From contig OX326960.1 in NCBI GenBank assembly GCA_946800325.1, positions 55,946,855 through 56,010,854 on the forward strand: DNA of 64,000 nucleotides, in the 5' to 3' direction. Position 1 is the stretch's first letter; each line of letters opens with the position of its first letter. Below the pieces are notes generated by a model, which saw only the letters and a program-made list of their open reading frames with translations, did not search any database and was not told the origin of the DNA. Positions 45,501 through 57,104 of the stretch are shown in pieces. Made by a program: the position numbers and the translations under genes. The DNA comes from Luzula sylvatica (Eukaryota > Streptophyta > Magnoliopsida > Poales > Juncaceae).

Positions 45501-48500
45501 GATATTTTAATGTTTTGGATGTAGTTGCAACTAACATCGCTGTCGGAGACATTGAATTCAACGGAGCCGCATTATATACGATGTGTGAAGCCTAATAATG
45601 TATTAAAACCCGCGATTATCGAGAATGTTAATATCATGCAACAACTTCGATGTGGTGTAAGTTTGAATATCATTTTAAATTATTTTAATATAGTTTATAA
45701 AAGAAATAAATATTGAATTATTTAGGGTGTACTTGAGGCAATAAGAATTAGTTGTGCTGGATATCCTACGCGACGAACTTTCTACGAGTTTTTGCACCGA
45801 TTCGGTCTCCTTGCTCCTGAAGTTTTCGTTGGAAAGTAAGTAACGCGTATTTTAAATCTCACAAAACCAGTATTTGATTTCCTGGATTTTGATTTAGCAA
45901 TGTGTGATATATGACACCTTGATTGAATAGCTATGATGAGAAGGTTGCTTGCCAGAAGATTCTCGAAAAGAAAGGTCTCGTAGGCTTCCAGGTAAATAAA
46001 TAAAATGATAATTTTATTTATTCTAATAATTTTATATAATTATTCATTTTATTTTCATAATTTACAGATGGGAAAAACAAAGGTATTTCTGAGAGCAGGA
46101 CAAATGGCCGAATTAGATGCACGAAGAACTGAAGTACTTAGCATCGCGGCAAAAACAATTCAGCGAAAAATACTCACCCACGTAACTCACAAAAAAATTG
46201 TCACATTAAAAGATGCCTCGATCTCTATGCAATCCCTCTGCAGAGGTAAATAAATTAATTAATTTTAACAAACATGATATTAATTTTGAGAAATATCAAA
46301 TTTTCCCTTTTCGGTTTGTTTTTTACAGGAATATTGGCATGTAAGAAATTTGAAGGCATGAAAAGAGAGGCTGCAGCGATAAAAGTTCAGAAAAGTACTC
46401 GGAGATACCAAGCTCGAAAATCGTTTTCGAATTTGAAATCTTCCGTTCTTGTTATTCAAACCTGTTTGAGAGCCATGGCTGCGCGAAACGAATTCAGATT
46501 TAAAAAACAAACCAAAGCCGCAACAATTCTCCAGGTTTTTTTTTTTTTTCCATCTTTTTTGAATAATTTTATTACATTTTTGTTGTTTTAATGTTTTATT
46601 TTTATAGGCGAGGTGGCGATGTTACAGAGGATATTCGTACCATAAGAAACTGAAGAAATCGACTTTGGTTACTCAGTGTAGATGGAGAGGACGAATAGCT
46701 CGAAAAGAACTCAAAAAGTCTCAAAATGGTTAGTTATGAATACTATATTAAACCCTAAACACTAAACTTTAAAATGAGTTTTTTAATACATTTTTCTCAG
46801 GCTGCGAGAGAAACAGGGGCGCTTAAGTATGCAAAAGATAAGCTCGAAAAAAAAGTCGAAGAGCTTACGTGGAGATATCAATTCGAACGAAAAACAAGGG
46901 TATTGATTTCGTATTTTTTACATTTATACCCCCTCTTTTTTTTGATACTTAGAAGTAACAACTTAATTTTTTTTATGTGAATTAGGAGGCCTTGGAAGAA
47001 TCGAAAGCGCAGGAAATTGCAAAGATTCAAAGGTCTTTAGAAGAAATTCAAAAGAAATTAGACGAATCGAATTCGACTTTGATAAAAGAACGTGAAGCTG
47101 TGAAATTGGCCCAAAAAAATATCGAAGAGGCCCTACCAGTTATTCAAGAAAAAACTTTACTTGTTCAAGACACTAAAAAAATCGACTCTTCGACTCTTGA
47201 GGTCGAAAAACTCAAGGTTAGTACCCTTTTTAAAAATTTAAATTTCAAATTTCAAATTTCAAATTTTAAAATTCAAATTTATGATTTATATTATTGAATT
47301 ATAGGCCTCAATGGAATTAGAAAAAGAAAAGGCTGATAATTTCGAGAGGAAATTTGAAGAAGCGCAAAAATTGCTGGATGAGAAACAATCGAAGTTAGAA
47401 GAATCTGATGGTAAATTACGCCAGTTTCAAGAAAGCATTCAAAGGTAGGTTTATTTATTTTAGCTTTATTTTTGTAATTAAATTACTTATTTTTTTATTT
47501 TTTTATTTATCAACAGACTAGAGGAAAAGCTCACAAACGTTGAATCTGAAAACAAAGTGCTTCGTCAACAAGCCGTAGCTAAAAATAAAAAAAAATTCAG
47601 GCCGATCAAAATCAATGATGCATGTAAGCCCTTCCAAAAATATTTACTCACTTTTAACTTAACCTAACTATTAATTTAATTACAAAATTTACCCAATTTC
47701 GTTAACAGAGGGGCTCTGACGACGGCACAATCCTAGGCAATAGTTCAATAATATCTTCGGTAAAACAATAAAAGTCTATTTTTCTTCATGTTCTCTAAAA
47801 ACGTATATATAATAAATGAATAACACATTTTTTAATAATTATTTTTTAAATAAAAATTAGGATTCAAACAGCACACCAACTGTAACAAGGGAACTAACGA
47901 GAGATCGAAGCGAATTAGACGATAGGCCTCCAAAATCCCTTAACGAGAAACAACAGGTCTATAATCTACGCACATATCTTTCTTAATTTTTTAAATTTTA
48001 ATTCTCTAAATTAACTTTTATTATTTATTTTTTAATGCAGGAAAATCAAGATTTATTGATAATATGCATCTCGCAACATCTAGGGTTTGCAGGAAACAGA
48101 CCAATTGCAGCATGTATAAAGTATAATCTACAAGTGTCTTTTACACTGGAGATCTTTCGAAGTGGATCGTACCAGTGTTTTCAACCGCATCATCCAAACC
48201 ATTGGCCACGCCATCGAGGTCGGTACCTTTTACCTCCCCTTAAACCCTAAACCCTAAAATCACCCAATTTATTTATTTCTTTTTGACAGACTCAAGATAA
48301 TAATGATGTATTGGCATATTGGGTATCAAACGCACCGACATTGTTACATTTACTACAAAGAACGCTGAAACCAAGTGGGGCTGCAGGAATGCCGGCAGTT
48401 CGCCGGAGATCCTCCGCATCTCTTTTTGGAAGAATGACACAAGTAGTCTTCTCTCTTAATTTCATGCATAATTTATCAAAAAATTTTATCAAAAATATCC

Positions 48501-49420
48501 GATAATTTTTTTTTTATTTCAAACTTTTGTTTTAGAGTTTCAGAGGGGATCCGTCAGGAGTGGATCTATCGATATTACTCGGGAGTTTGAGTGGTGGATC
48601 GATTCGACAGGTGGATGCGAAATATCCAGCCTTGTTGTTCAAGCAACAATTAACCGCTTACGTCGAGAAAATCTATGGCATGATTCGCGATAATTTGAAA
48701 AAGGAGATTTTGCCACTTTTAAATCTCTGCGTTCAAGTATTACAATTTATTGAAATTTTGAGATTAGGTTTATGGTTTTTGATTTGGGGGTTTTGAGTTT
48801 GTAGGTGCCGAGAGTGTCGAGAGGGAGATCGCCGACGAGGACGGCTTCGTAACAAGCGTTGCTTGCTCATTGGCAAGGGATTGTTAAGAGTCTCTCTAAT
48901 TTCGTGAGTGTTTTTACTTTTTTACCCTTTTTTTATTGTTATCACCATAATTACATGAATGTGAATTTTTTGTTTTTTTAACGTAGGTTCCGCCATTTTT
49001 GGTGCGAAATTTTTTCATTCAGATTTTCTCTTTCATCAACGTGTAATTGTTTAACAGGTAATTATTTTTATTTTTGTAATTAATCTTGTGATTTCTATTT
49101 ATTTTATTTATATTCTTTTTTGAATTATTTATATGATTGTTTGCAGTTTGCTACTAAGGAGAGAGTGTTGTTCGTTCAGTAACGGAGAGTATGTTAAAAC
49201 GGGTCTCGCTGAGCTGGAGAATTGGTGCCACAGAGCTACCGATGAGGTAAAAAAAAAAAAATAGAATAACTATTTTAATTTATTTGAAAATTCAATAATG
49301 CGATTTTATTTGCGAATGAAATTTTCAGTACGCGGGAATGGCATGGGACGAGTTGAAACATATTAATGTTTCAGACGACAAATTATCTCTTAATACTATA
49401 TTTTTCTCTTCCTTTTAGAT
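42588..49420 (+). pseudogene. Class XI myosin pseudogene, introns retained
   Basis: Nearly the whole class XI myosin heavy chain can be followed exon by exon: SH3-like N-terminus (GTPVNIIVGSHVWLED), motor domain, six-IQ neck (46080-46730), coiled coil (46793-47620) and part of the DIL cargo domain (48041-49420). GT-AG introns sit between exons, so it arose by DNA duplication, not retroposition. The damage is clear. A 1-nt loss at about 42908 shifts frame. The P-loop GESGAGKT reads GESGASKT (AGC 43315-43317). Gln codons became TAA at 43648, 48850 and 49044. A stop follows AAEFLR near 44226. A base is lost near 44518, and 7 nt are inserted near 48117. The end is truncated after WDELKHI (49365), lacking the final DIL part. 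A short expressed fragment cannot be excluded. Confidence 0.9.
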
Positions 49421-50795
49421 AAAATCAAATACGAAGTAATTAGTGTAAAATGTATAAGTTGTAAATATATTAAACTCATATTTCATATGTTGATTCCCAG
49501 ATCATAGTTCTCTAACCGTTTCTAATGTGTGTGGTGATGTTTATGTTAATCAAACCGAAGAAATTGGGACTAACGTTTGGTTTTTTCGAGAAATGAGTGG
49601 TGTCTCAAATTCGATTTAATCAGTTTAGTTTTATTTTATTCACTTTCATTTAGTTCGCTTGTAAAGTTGGAATTATCTTATTTATTTGATTCGATACGAT
49701 TCGGTTTTTGTTTTCGGAAAGCCGTTTAAATCAAACTTATCGAGTTCTATTGCATTTTTTTCATTTTCAAATACATTAACTTCTAAAAAAATAAATTTGA
49801 AATAATCATGTTAAAATTTCAAAATAATTACATTTTGTATGAGATATTTATATTTATATTTTGTATTACGTTATATATAAATAAATTTTGTATGAAATAA
49901 ATCGAAAGAAACCAGTTTATTCATTCATTCATTTCAAAATTGGTTCGAACTAATATGATTCGGTTTAAATCGAATCAACGGAATAAAAACCACAGTCCAA
50001 AACTGCAACTAATGTTTGTTAATTAGGATCATATTAGTTTTTTTTTTTTGTAGAAAATATGCATAACCAATAATATTAGACACCCGCGTTCAAAACCCCT
50101 AATATTACCCGCACCTCAATTAATGGGTGCAAAATTTCCAAATTTATTCATTTCGCCTATTAATTACTTTTCAATTTAATCATTCCGTGATATTTGCAGG
50201 TTTACAATAGCGGGGTGTTTAATATTATTCATGCATAACTAATAACTATACACAAAATGAATCACTTTAGAAAAGAAAGTAAAGCTTCCCGAAACTCTTA
50301 ACCCTTAAGAAACCAATTAACCCTTTAATTCCTTCTGACGACAACAACACGTGACAAAGCAAATTACACAGCAAGAAAGCATACACATTACACAATCTTC
50401 ATGTGATTGTTGAGGGTCCAGTAGATGCATCGTCACGTGCCCCACATGTCATGGGTTCATCCAACATTAATTAGATTCTTCCTGGACACATGTGACATGA
50501 TAATGGTACCGAAAAGAAAAACTGAGGAATTGAGTGGATTAGACGATTTTCCGGTTTTGTGAAGCCAAATGACAAAACACAACCAATCCAATGTCCAAAG
50601 TGAACTTCATTCATTTTCATAGCCAAGCCCACCACTACCACTATCACTACCCACCTTGGAATTGCTTGTGGAATTGGAAGTGTGGAAGGATTACTTTTTG
50701 TTTAATTTGCCGGATTTGGAGACCGTATTGTTTACTACTCCCCTTTAGTGCCTCCACCTCCGAAAAAACTAAAAAGATGTTTTGTTTCTTTATAT
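49421..50795. other. Intergenic region
   Basis: No gene was recognised. At 49600-49990 are GATTCGGTTT and GGTTCGAACTAA words in opposite arms, suggesting an eroded hAT-type MITE. CACGTG boxes occur near 50350 and 50434. The last 14 bp are the left target duplication of the retroposon that follows. Confidence 0.45.
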
Positions 50796-50872
50796 ATTTT
50801 TTTTTTTGAAAAACTAAAGAGGCGAAGCCTCTTTTAATATATTAAACCAAGGTTTAATACATTGGTGCGATT

Positions 50873-51421
50873 TTACATGATAAATGTAAAAAAGTAGTTT
50901 CGTAAAAATAAATTATAATTGCAAAAGTAAGATACATGCCGAGAGATGATGCTTTCGGCCATCCTTAGACGAACGCAACCTCCATCTGCCCTTGGTTTGC
51001 CACGCGAGCTCGGATTGTCATCGAAGCTGTCACCGTCGCTGTCGCGGCCCGTCGCTCTCGGACTCGCCCCCAGACTCGCCCCAGACTCGTCCGTCGCTCT
51101 CGGCCTCGCCCCAGACTCGGCCCAGACTCGTCCCAGACTCGCCCCAGACTCGGCCGTCGCTCTCGGCCTCGCCCCAGGCTCGGCCCAGACTCGTCCCAGA
51201 CTCGCCCCAGACTCGGCACCAGCCTCGCGATTTTTCGATTTCCCTTTTTCCCTTCCCGCTTTTTCCTTTCGAGTTTTTGCTCTTCGAGGAGCTCCAAAAT
51301 CGCCCCAAACTCCTGCCAGTCGCCTTTCGCCTCGGTCGCCAGTTCCTGTCAGCCTTTTCTTCCCTGCCAGCCCCTGCCTCCGTCGCGCCGTTCGTCGCCG
51401 CTCGCCTCGTTTTGTCTCCAT
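50873..51421 (-). CDS. Low-complexity open frame in the retroposon (doubtful)
   Basis: A 182-aa frame on the sense (-) strand of the retroposon contains a 21-aa repeat (ESGASLGRVWAEPGARPRAT and variants) after a very basic N-terminal half. The opposite strand is also open over the same stretch for 179 aa. Both are expected when a GC-rich repeat has a period of 63 bp, a multiple of three. No domain was recognised, so I regard translation as unproven. Confidence 0.2.
   Translation of the reverse strand: METKRGERRRTARRRQGLAGKKRLTGTGDRGERRLAGVWGDFGAPRRAKTRKEKAGREKGKSKNREAGAESGASLGRVWAEPGARPRATAESGASLGRVWAESGARPRATDESGASLGASPRATGRDSDGDSFDDNPSSRGKPRADGGCVRLRMAESIISRHVSYFCNYNLFLRNYFFTFIM
51050..51217. 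repeat. 63-bp higher-order minisatellite
   Basis: The block starting CGTCGCTCTCGGCCTCGCC recurs at 51092 and 51155, exactly 63 bp apart. A shorter unit starts 42 bp earlier, at 51050. Each unit is itself made of CCCAGACTCG-like decamers or undecamers. Confidence 0.9.
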
Positions 51422-51953
51422 CGCCGCTGTGGCCTCGGTCGCCGCGCCGTTCGCCTCGCAAGTCAGCCTTTTCTTCAGGGGTTAGAATCGAGCAGGAGGA
51501 GGAAGCTTCGAAACCCTAGCCCCTAAAGCGGTCGCCGCGCCGTTCGCCTCGCAAGTAACCCCTGGAGCTGGGTCGAGGAAGGAGTGAGAGAGGAGGGGGT
51601 GGAGGCGACGGCTAGGGTTTGCCTCCACCCCAAAATCGCCGAGTTTAGGCTCTTCGCGGAGCTCCAAAGGGTCCAGCCACCGAAAAAGGCGCGGAGTTGG
51701 AGTCTCGCCGTCGCCCGTCGCGGAGTTCGGCGTTGGAGTCTCGCCGTCGCGAAGTCGGAGCTGTCGGCCTCGCCCGTCGCTCTTGGGCTGGTGAGGGGAG
51801 GTGGTGGTGGAGGCTGAGGCGGAGGCGGAGGAAGCTAGGGTTTGCCTCCGCCTCAGAGTCGCCCTTTTCGCCCTTTTACTTTCCCGCTCAGCTCGTCAGC
51901 CTATAGCATATGATAAATGTTAAAATGTTAAAATGCATGTTGTTTCTTTATAT

Positions 51954-52884
51954 TATTATATTATGAATTTTTTTACTTTTTTCCCCCAATTTCTCCCACA
52001 TATCAACGATACAAGAGATTAACAATTAATCACCCTCTAAATTAACACGAATACATTATATTAACAGTTGATACATATTAATTATTAATTGTTAATCCAT
52101 ATATATTTTAATTTTATAATAATTAATTATTAATCAAGTGTTCATTTGTTAATTAAAAAAATAATTAACAACTAATTTTTCAGATCGATGATGTGTGAGA
52201 GAATCTGGGAGGCGTAGTAAACGGGCTCTTATATTATCATTTATCAATTGATAAAAACCAGCGATTTGCATTAAAGACCAACCAAGTGACTTTTTCTTTA
52301 ATATATGATATTAAAAATTTAATTTAAATAATTAATGTTCAAATATATATGTTATTATTCAAAATATATATTAATATTCCCTCAAGTAATTATATTCAAA
52401 AATATATTTGTATTAATATTCAGAAAAATGTTGTCCTGTTCAAAAAATATAATTGTTCATATAAAATGACGTATTACTATTGTCATATAAAAGATATAAT
52501 TGTCGGATAAAATGACATGTTACTATTCAATAAAAAAGCTATAATTCAAAAACCTATTATTATAGTTAAAATGGTATATTGTTCAACTAAAAAGATATAT
52601 CACATTTACGCATCTATATGACAATAGCAATTAATATACTTTTCTTTAATTGAGATTAAGGTGTATATGCTAATAATATATCTTTTTCAGGCTAGCGCTA
52701 ATAGGCTTCAAGATCGTTCTAGTTTAAAGAAAACGCAAATTGATAGGTTTATTAGAGGTAATATATTTGTTTCTCTTTTTCTAAATTATAATTTGTAATA
52801 TATATTTTATAAACTTATAAATATAACTTCTTTTATTTTTAATATATTCTATTTTGTCTAATTTGCATTAATTCTCGATACTCC
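51954..52884. other. AT-rich intergenic region
   Basis: No gene was recognised. One exon-like stretch near 52695-52758 (CAG before GCTAGCGCTAATAGGCTTCA, ending AGAGGTAATA) could encode ASANRLQDRSSLKKTQIDRF. It is flanked by plausible splice signals, but nothing around it supports a gene. Confidence 0.4.
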
Positions 52885-53020
52885 TCAAAACCTAGTTGGT
52901 TGAGTGTGAGACACAAAAAATAATGTATTGTAAAATGTCGTGGATTCGATTCTCATTGACATCAATGAATAAAAGATATTTGACTATTTGAGACTTCTTC
53001 ATTTATTATGAAAAAAAAAA
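52885..53020 (+). mobile_element. tRNA-type SINE copy
   Basis: On the + strand, CCTAGTTGGTTGAGTGTGAG (A-box region), GGATTCGATTCTC (B box) and a tail of ten A at 53011-53020 follow in order. It is the only copy of the family on the + strand in this window. Confidence 0.7.
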
Positions 53021-53198
53021 TGTTATTTTTATGCTTATTTGTCATTTGTGATTATTCAATTTATTTTAATTTTAAGATCATATGTATAGTTTAATTTTAA
53101 TAAACATATATTTGATTTAAATGATTTATTCTTTATTGTATCTTTTATATGTTTTATTGTGATGATATGACTTCTTAACATTTGATACTTTTTAATTT

Positions 53199-54385
53199 AG
53201 AGAAATTTTTGTATATGGACGAGATAAGTTTGGTAATACTCAAAATGGACAACATAGTTTTGAAATTTGCATTATAACACTCTCGACATTTGAATTGTCG
53301 AGCAGAAGTCTCAACATTTGAAATGTGGAGAGGAATCTTCTCGACATTTGAAATGTCGAGAGATTGCTGAAATTTCGAAATTTACAAATAACCCCCAATA
53401 TTTTCTTGAATTTACAAAAAAAAACCCTAACTTTTGAGAAACTCCAAAAAAACTAGGATTAAAATAACGAATGAATGAATTTTTCCGCAGCTAATTTTAA
53501 TTAAAATAATATGACCGCTAATTTTAATTTCAACAAATATTTTAATTTCCGCAGTTCTTTTTGTAGTAGCTATTTTTATTTTAGTAGCTAGTTTTTAGTA
53601 ATTATTTTTATTAACAACTGTTGATTTCATCTACTAATTTGCTAATAGTTAATAAAAATAATTACTACAAATTAACTGTTGAAATAAAATTAGCCGTTTT
53701 GAGGTTCACTTATGCATTGCTAATTTGGTCAGAAATACTATTTAATAACTATTTTTATTAATAACTATTTAACATTAAAATTAATTACTAGAATTATATT
53801 AATTTGTCAAGATATTAACAGGAATATTTTTTAGATCATATTTTTATTTAATTTTGGTATTCTATGATAAAATATATAATAAATAAAAAATTAAAATTAT
53901 GTATATGACATATAGTTTTTTAAAATTAGTATGTTAAAAAAATATTTATAGTGATCTTAAATTAATATAATAATGCAAAAATATGTTTATTAAATTTAAA
54001 GATGAAAAACAGAGGGGTATTTTGGTCCAAAAAAAATTGCAATACCATGAAATACCCTTTAGGGGGGTAATTGAAAAGAAAATTTTGTATGTATGATTTT
54101 TTTTGGAGTTTCTGAAAAGTTAGGTTTTTTTTTTGTAAATTCAAGAAAATATAGGGGGTTATTTGTAAATTTCGAAATTTCACCAATCTCTCGACATTTC
54201 AAATGTCGAGAAGATTCCTCTCAACATTTCAAATGTTGAGACTTCTGCTCGACAATTCAAATGTCGAGAGCTTTGAAAGCTCTCGACTTTTCAAATGTCG
54301 AGAGTGTTATAATGCAAATTTCGAAACTATGTTGTCCATTTTGAATATTACCAAACTTATCTCGTCCATATACAAAAATTTCCCT
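53199..54385 (-). mobile_element. Long-TIR non-autonomous element, copy 2
   Basis: The termini are AGAGAAATTTTTGTATATGG (53199) and, inverted, AGGGAAATTTTTGTATATGG (54385). Both flanks carry ACTTTTTAATTT (53187-53198 and 54386-54397), a 12-bp duplication. The internal sequence matches copy 1 (4406-5616) in inverse orientation. The arms carry the same nested CTCGACATTTGAAATGTCGA palindromes. This copy keeps the right TIR that copy 1 lost to a poly(A) run. Confidence 0.85.
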
Positions 54386-57104
54386 ACTTTTTAATTTATC
54401 TTTATACATTTAGTTGCAACAATATACTATTTAGTATATCTTTTGTACTTTAAAATAAAATGATATAACTTGATGACATGACATAGTATATACTTTTTTA
54501 GTGTACGTATGTACCTTTATTTATAATTAGTCAAATATTTTTGCACTCCAATTAATTGGCTTTCAAATAATTTTCAATATATTTTGAAGTGCATTATCAA
54601 TTATTAATGCATACATTCGAAATCATGCACGCTTTCTTTCAGTCTTTTATTATTTAGAATACGTTTGGAGCGCGTCAAGTCGGCGTGATGTAGCAAATTC
54701 TTCTAATAATGTGTGGATATTTGTCATATTCTTGTTCTATATTTTTGAATTGAATGTAGCCCTTCTTTTAATTTTCTTTTATTTAGAATCGTGAACATTA
54801 AAATATGAGTTTGGTTATATTATATATTCCAATAAACTGTACAAGAAAACTGTTTGCTAGGAGAGAAAATATGTATTTATCTCACGAGTATTTTTATATA
54901 GAGTATTGTTACCTAGTAGGAAAGTAACATATATGATTCGGATATTGTTGGATATCAATACGATTTTTCAAATATTATAGCGAATATTATGTATGATAAT
55001 ATAATTTATTTTTTAATTATAAATATATATAATTTGTGATATGACGATATGTATAATTATATTCAAACATAATTTTCTGATTGTGATTTTAAACCACTTA
55101 CGAAATTTATATAATTTTTCAACTAATACAAAATAAAGTATATAAATAAATAAATAATATATGGATCTGAATCTGATTCCAAATATCCGGATCCTAGAAA
55201 TAACCCGAATTCAAAATATTAAGTCGATTTGAACACTAAAATCGAATATAGAATCAAAATTAATAATCATGTCCATATCGGAATCCACTCAATCCGTATT
55301 TCATGATTTGCATTAACCCCCTAGATTCAATTTACATGCGATTAACGTCTCCAGTTATGTATCACTGGAGATAAAGAGAACTCGTTCGAAGTGTGGACCC
55401 ATTGAGAAATATAACCGTTTCTGTCCAGAACATACTGGAGCCCAGCACTCCATGCCTAATATCAAAATACAAAATATAACCTGATCTAAACTCGGCACAG
55501 TGACGTATAATCAATCCCACAAATGAAAACCTTTTTACTTCAATATGTATACCTTTCGGCTTACTTAAACAAATGAACCAAGTCCAGGAGATAATTTCCT
55601 TCGAATACGGATCCTTGCCTTTAATTCGAATAATAAATACTCACTCCTGTCTTCTTCCAATACCCAATTCAACCGTTCAAATTCTTTTTCCTGTATAATT
55701 TCTACAACCCTTTCTCTGTAAATCACCATGTAACGAATCTTTGTCAATAGTATATATATGGATAAAGCAGTACTAACGCGAATATTTACAGAGATAAGTT
55801 CACAGTAAATCAATAACTTCCATTCTGACAGAAATAACTTCGATCTGGCCGCCGGTTTTTGTCATTATGAACAGTTGAATTTACGAGATTACCCTTACTG
55901 TTATTATTTGTTTGATATGGTTGAATTAAAGCATCTATGGGTAATTTAGGGAACTTGTTTCGAAATGATTCCGGGTGGGTAAACAGTCCGTCAATAAGCT
56001 CCGAAATAAGCGATCCCCGATAAAACTCACATTGTATATATTGTAAATTGTAAATTATATAAACAGTATTATTTATTTTAACAATTTTATTTGATCAGGT
56101 CGAAATATTTATTATTATTCGCTTTAATAATTATTATTATTTTATCATTTATATCGTGATTCCTGTTTTATAATACGACATTTAGAATAATTTATATTAT
56201 TTTTCAATTATTGTATTTAGTAAATTATAATTTACCCAAAAAATGTCGTTGTTATGTTTTATTAGTCGATGTTATATATTTATTCTGACAGTGAAAATAA
56301 ATTATTAATATAGAGATGTAATTTATTTGTTTTTTTCGCTACAAACATGAAATAAATTAGTTTTATTTTAGTTATGTCATATAACCGATGTTTTATTATT
56401 TACAGTTCGTTTCGACCAAGTTTTTTGCTTTAAAATTATTTTTTAATTATAAGATATAACTTTTTTAAGTTTGCCAACAAATTTCATCAATCACTTTAAT
56501 TTGTTGAATACATTTTGTTGTTGTGTTGTTGTTCAATTATTAAATATATTTTCTACGCAATTTTATCTCGTAAATAAGATCAACTTCGTTTTGCATTTAC
56601 CGAACAACATTATCTTTTCTTTTAACTTACTTTGATTAACTATCGTTATCTAAAAAAACTATCGTTATCTAAAAAATACATAAACTAAACAAAAAATACA
56701 TTAAACTATAAAATAAATTATATTATACAATTTTTTTATTGTATTAATATAATTAAAACAACACAATATACAGCTAATTTAATCAAACAAAAATTAAACA
56801 ATTAAGGAAAAAGCATACAATATTACAAAAGACAGGAAAGGAATTAATAGCAGGGGTGCATTTGAGACTGTCCATAGCAAAGATCCATTTAATTCAGCAC
56901 TAAATACGGATTAATATAAGAAAACTTCATTCTTTAACCCATCTATCTGGTTCTCCTTCTTCTCCAGCTCACCTCTCCACCATCGCCACCACCTTCTTTC
57001 TTCCCCTCTTTTCTCCTTTACTTTCATGTCGAGCACGCCTCCACCGTCCTAATCCATTGCTTTTGTTAATTGAGTGAGCCGAAGAGAGGAAAAAAGGGAT
57101 TACG
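54386..57104. other. AT-rich intergenic region with an eroded hAT relative
   Basis: 54920-55300 aligns loosely with the element at 39886-40523 (shared TATAAATATATATAATTTGTG, then AATTTTTCAACTAATA and TATCCGGATCCTA) but its ends are eroded. The rest is AT-rich. A - strand frame at 55565-55813 was examined and not recognised. No gene was found. Confidence 0.5.

Larger units (their letters stand above)
50796..51939 (-). mobile_element. GC-rich composite retroposon with poly(A) tail, 1144 bp
   Basis: The insert is flanked by a 14-bp duplication TTGTTTCTTTATAT (50782-50795 and 51940-51953). On the - strand it ends in A11 (T run 50797-50807), preceded by two perfect stem-loops (AAAGAGGC-TTC-GCCTCTTT at 50816-50834; ATTAAACC-TT-GGTTTAAT at 50841-50858). 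This is the layout of LINE-mobilised sequences. The body (50940-51900) is GC-rich, unlike all neighbours, and made of repeats: a 63-bp unit at 51050-51217, a 26-bp repeat at 51437 and 51533, and doubled GTTGGAGTCTCGCCGTCGC at 51695 and 51732. No reverse transcriptase is present. It may be a LINE 5' region joined to a LINE 3' end. Confidence 0.75.

Noticed and set aside
48238..48262. Interstitial telomere repeat (CCCTAAA twice)
   Set aside because: Only two units, in an intron of the myosin pseudogene; expected by chance in plant AT-rich DNA.
55565..55813. 82-aa - strand frame (containing ERVVEIIQEKEFERLNWVLE)
   Set aside because: No family recognised, no supporting splice sites or neighbours, and the region is eroded repeat DNA.
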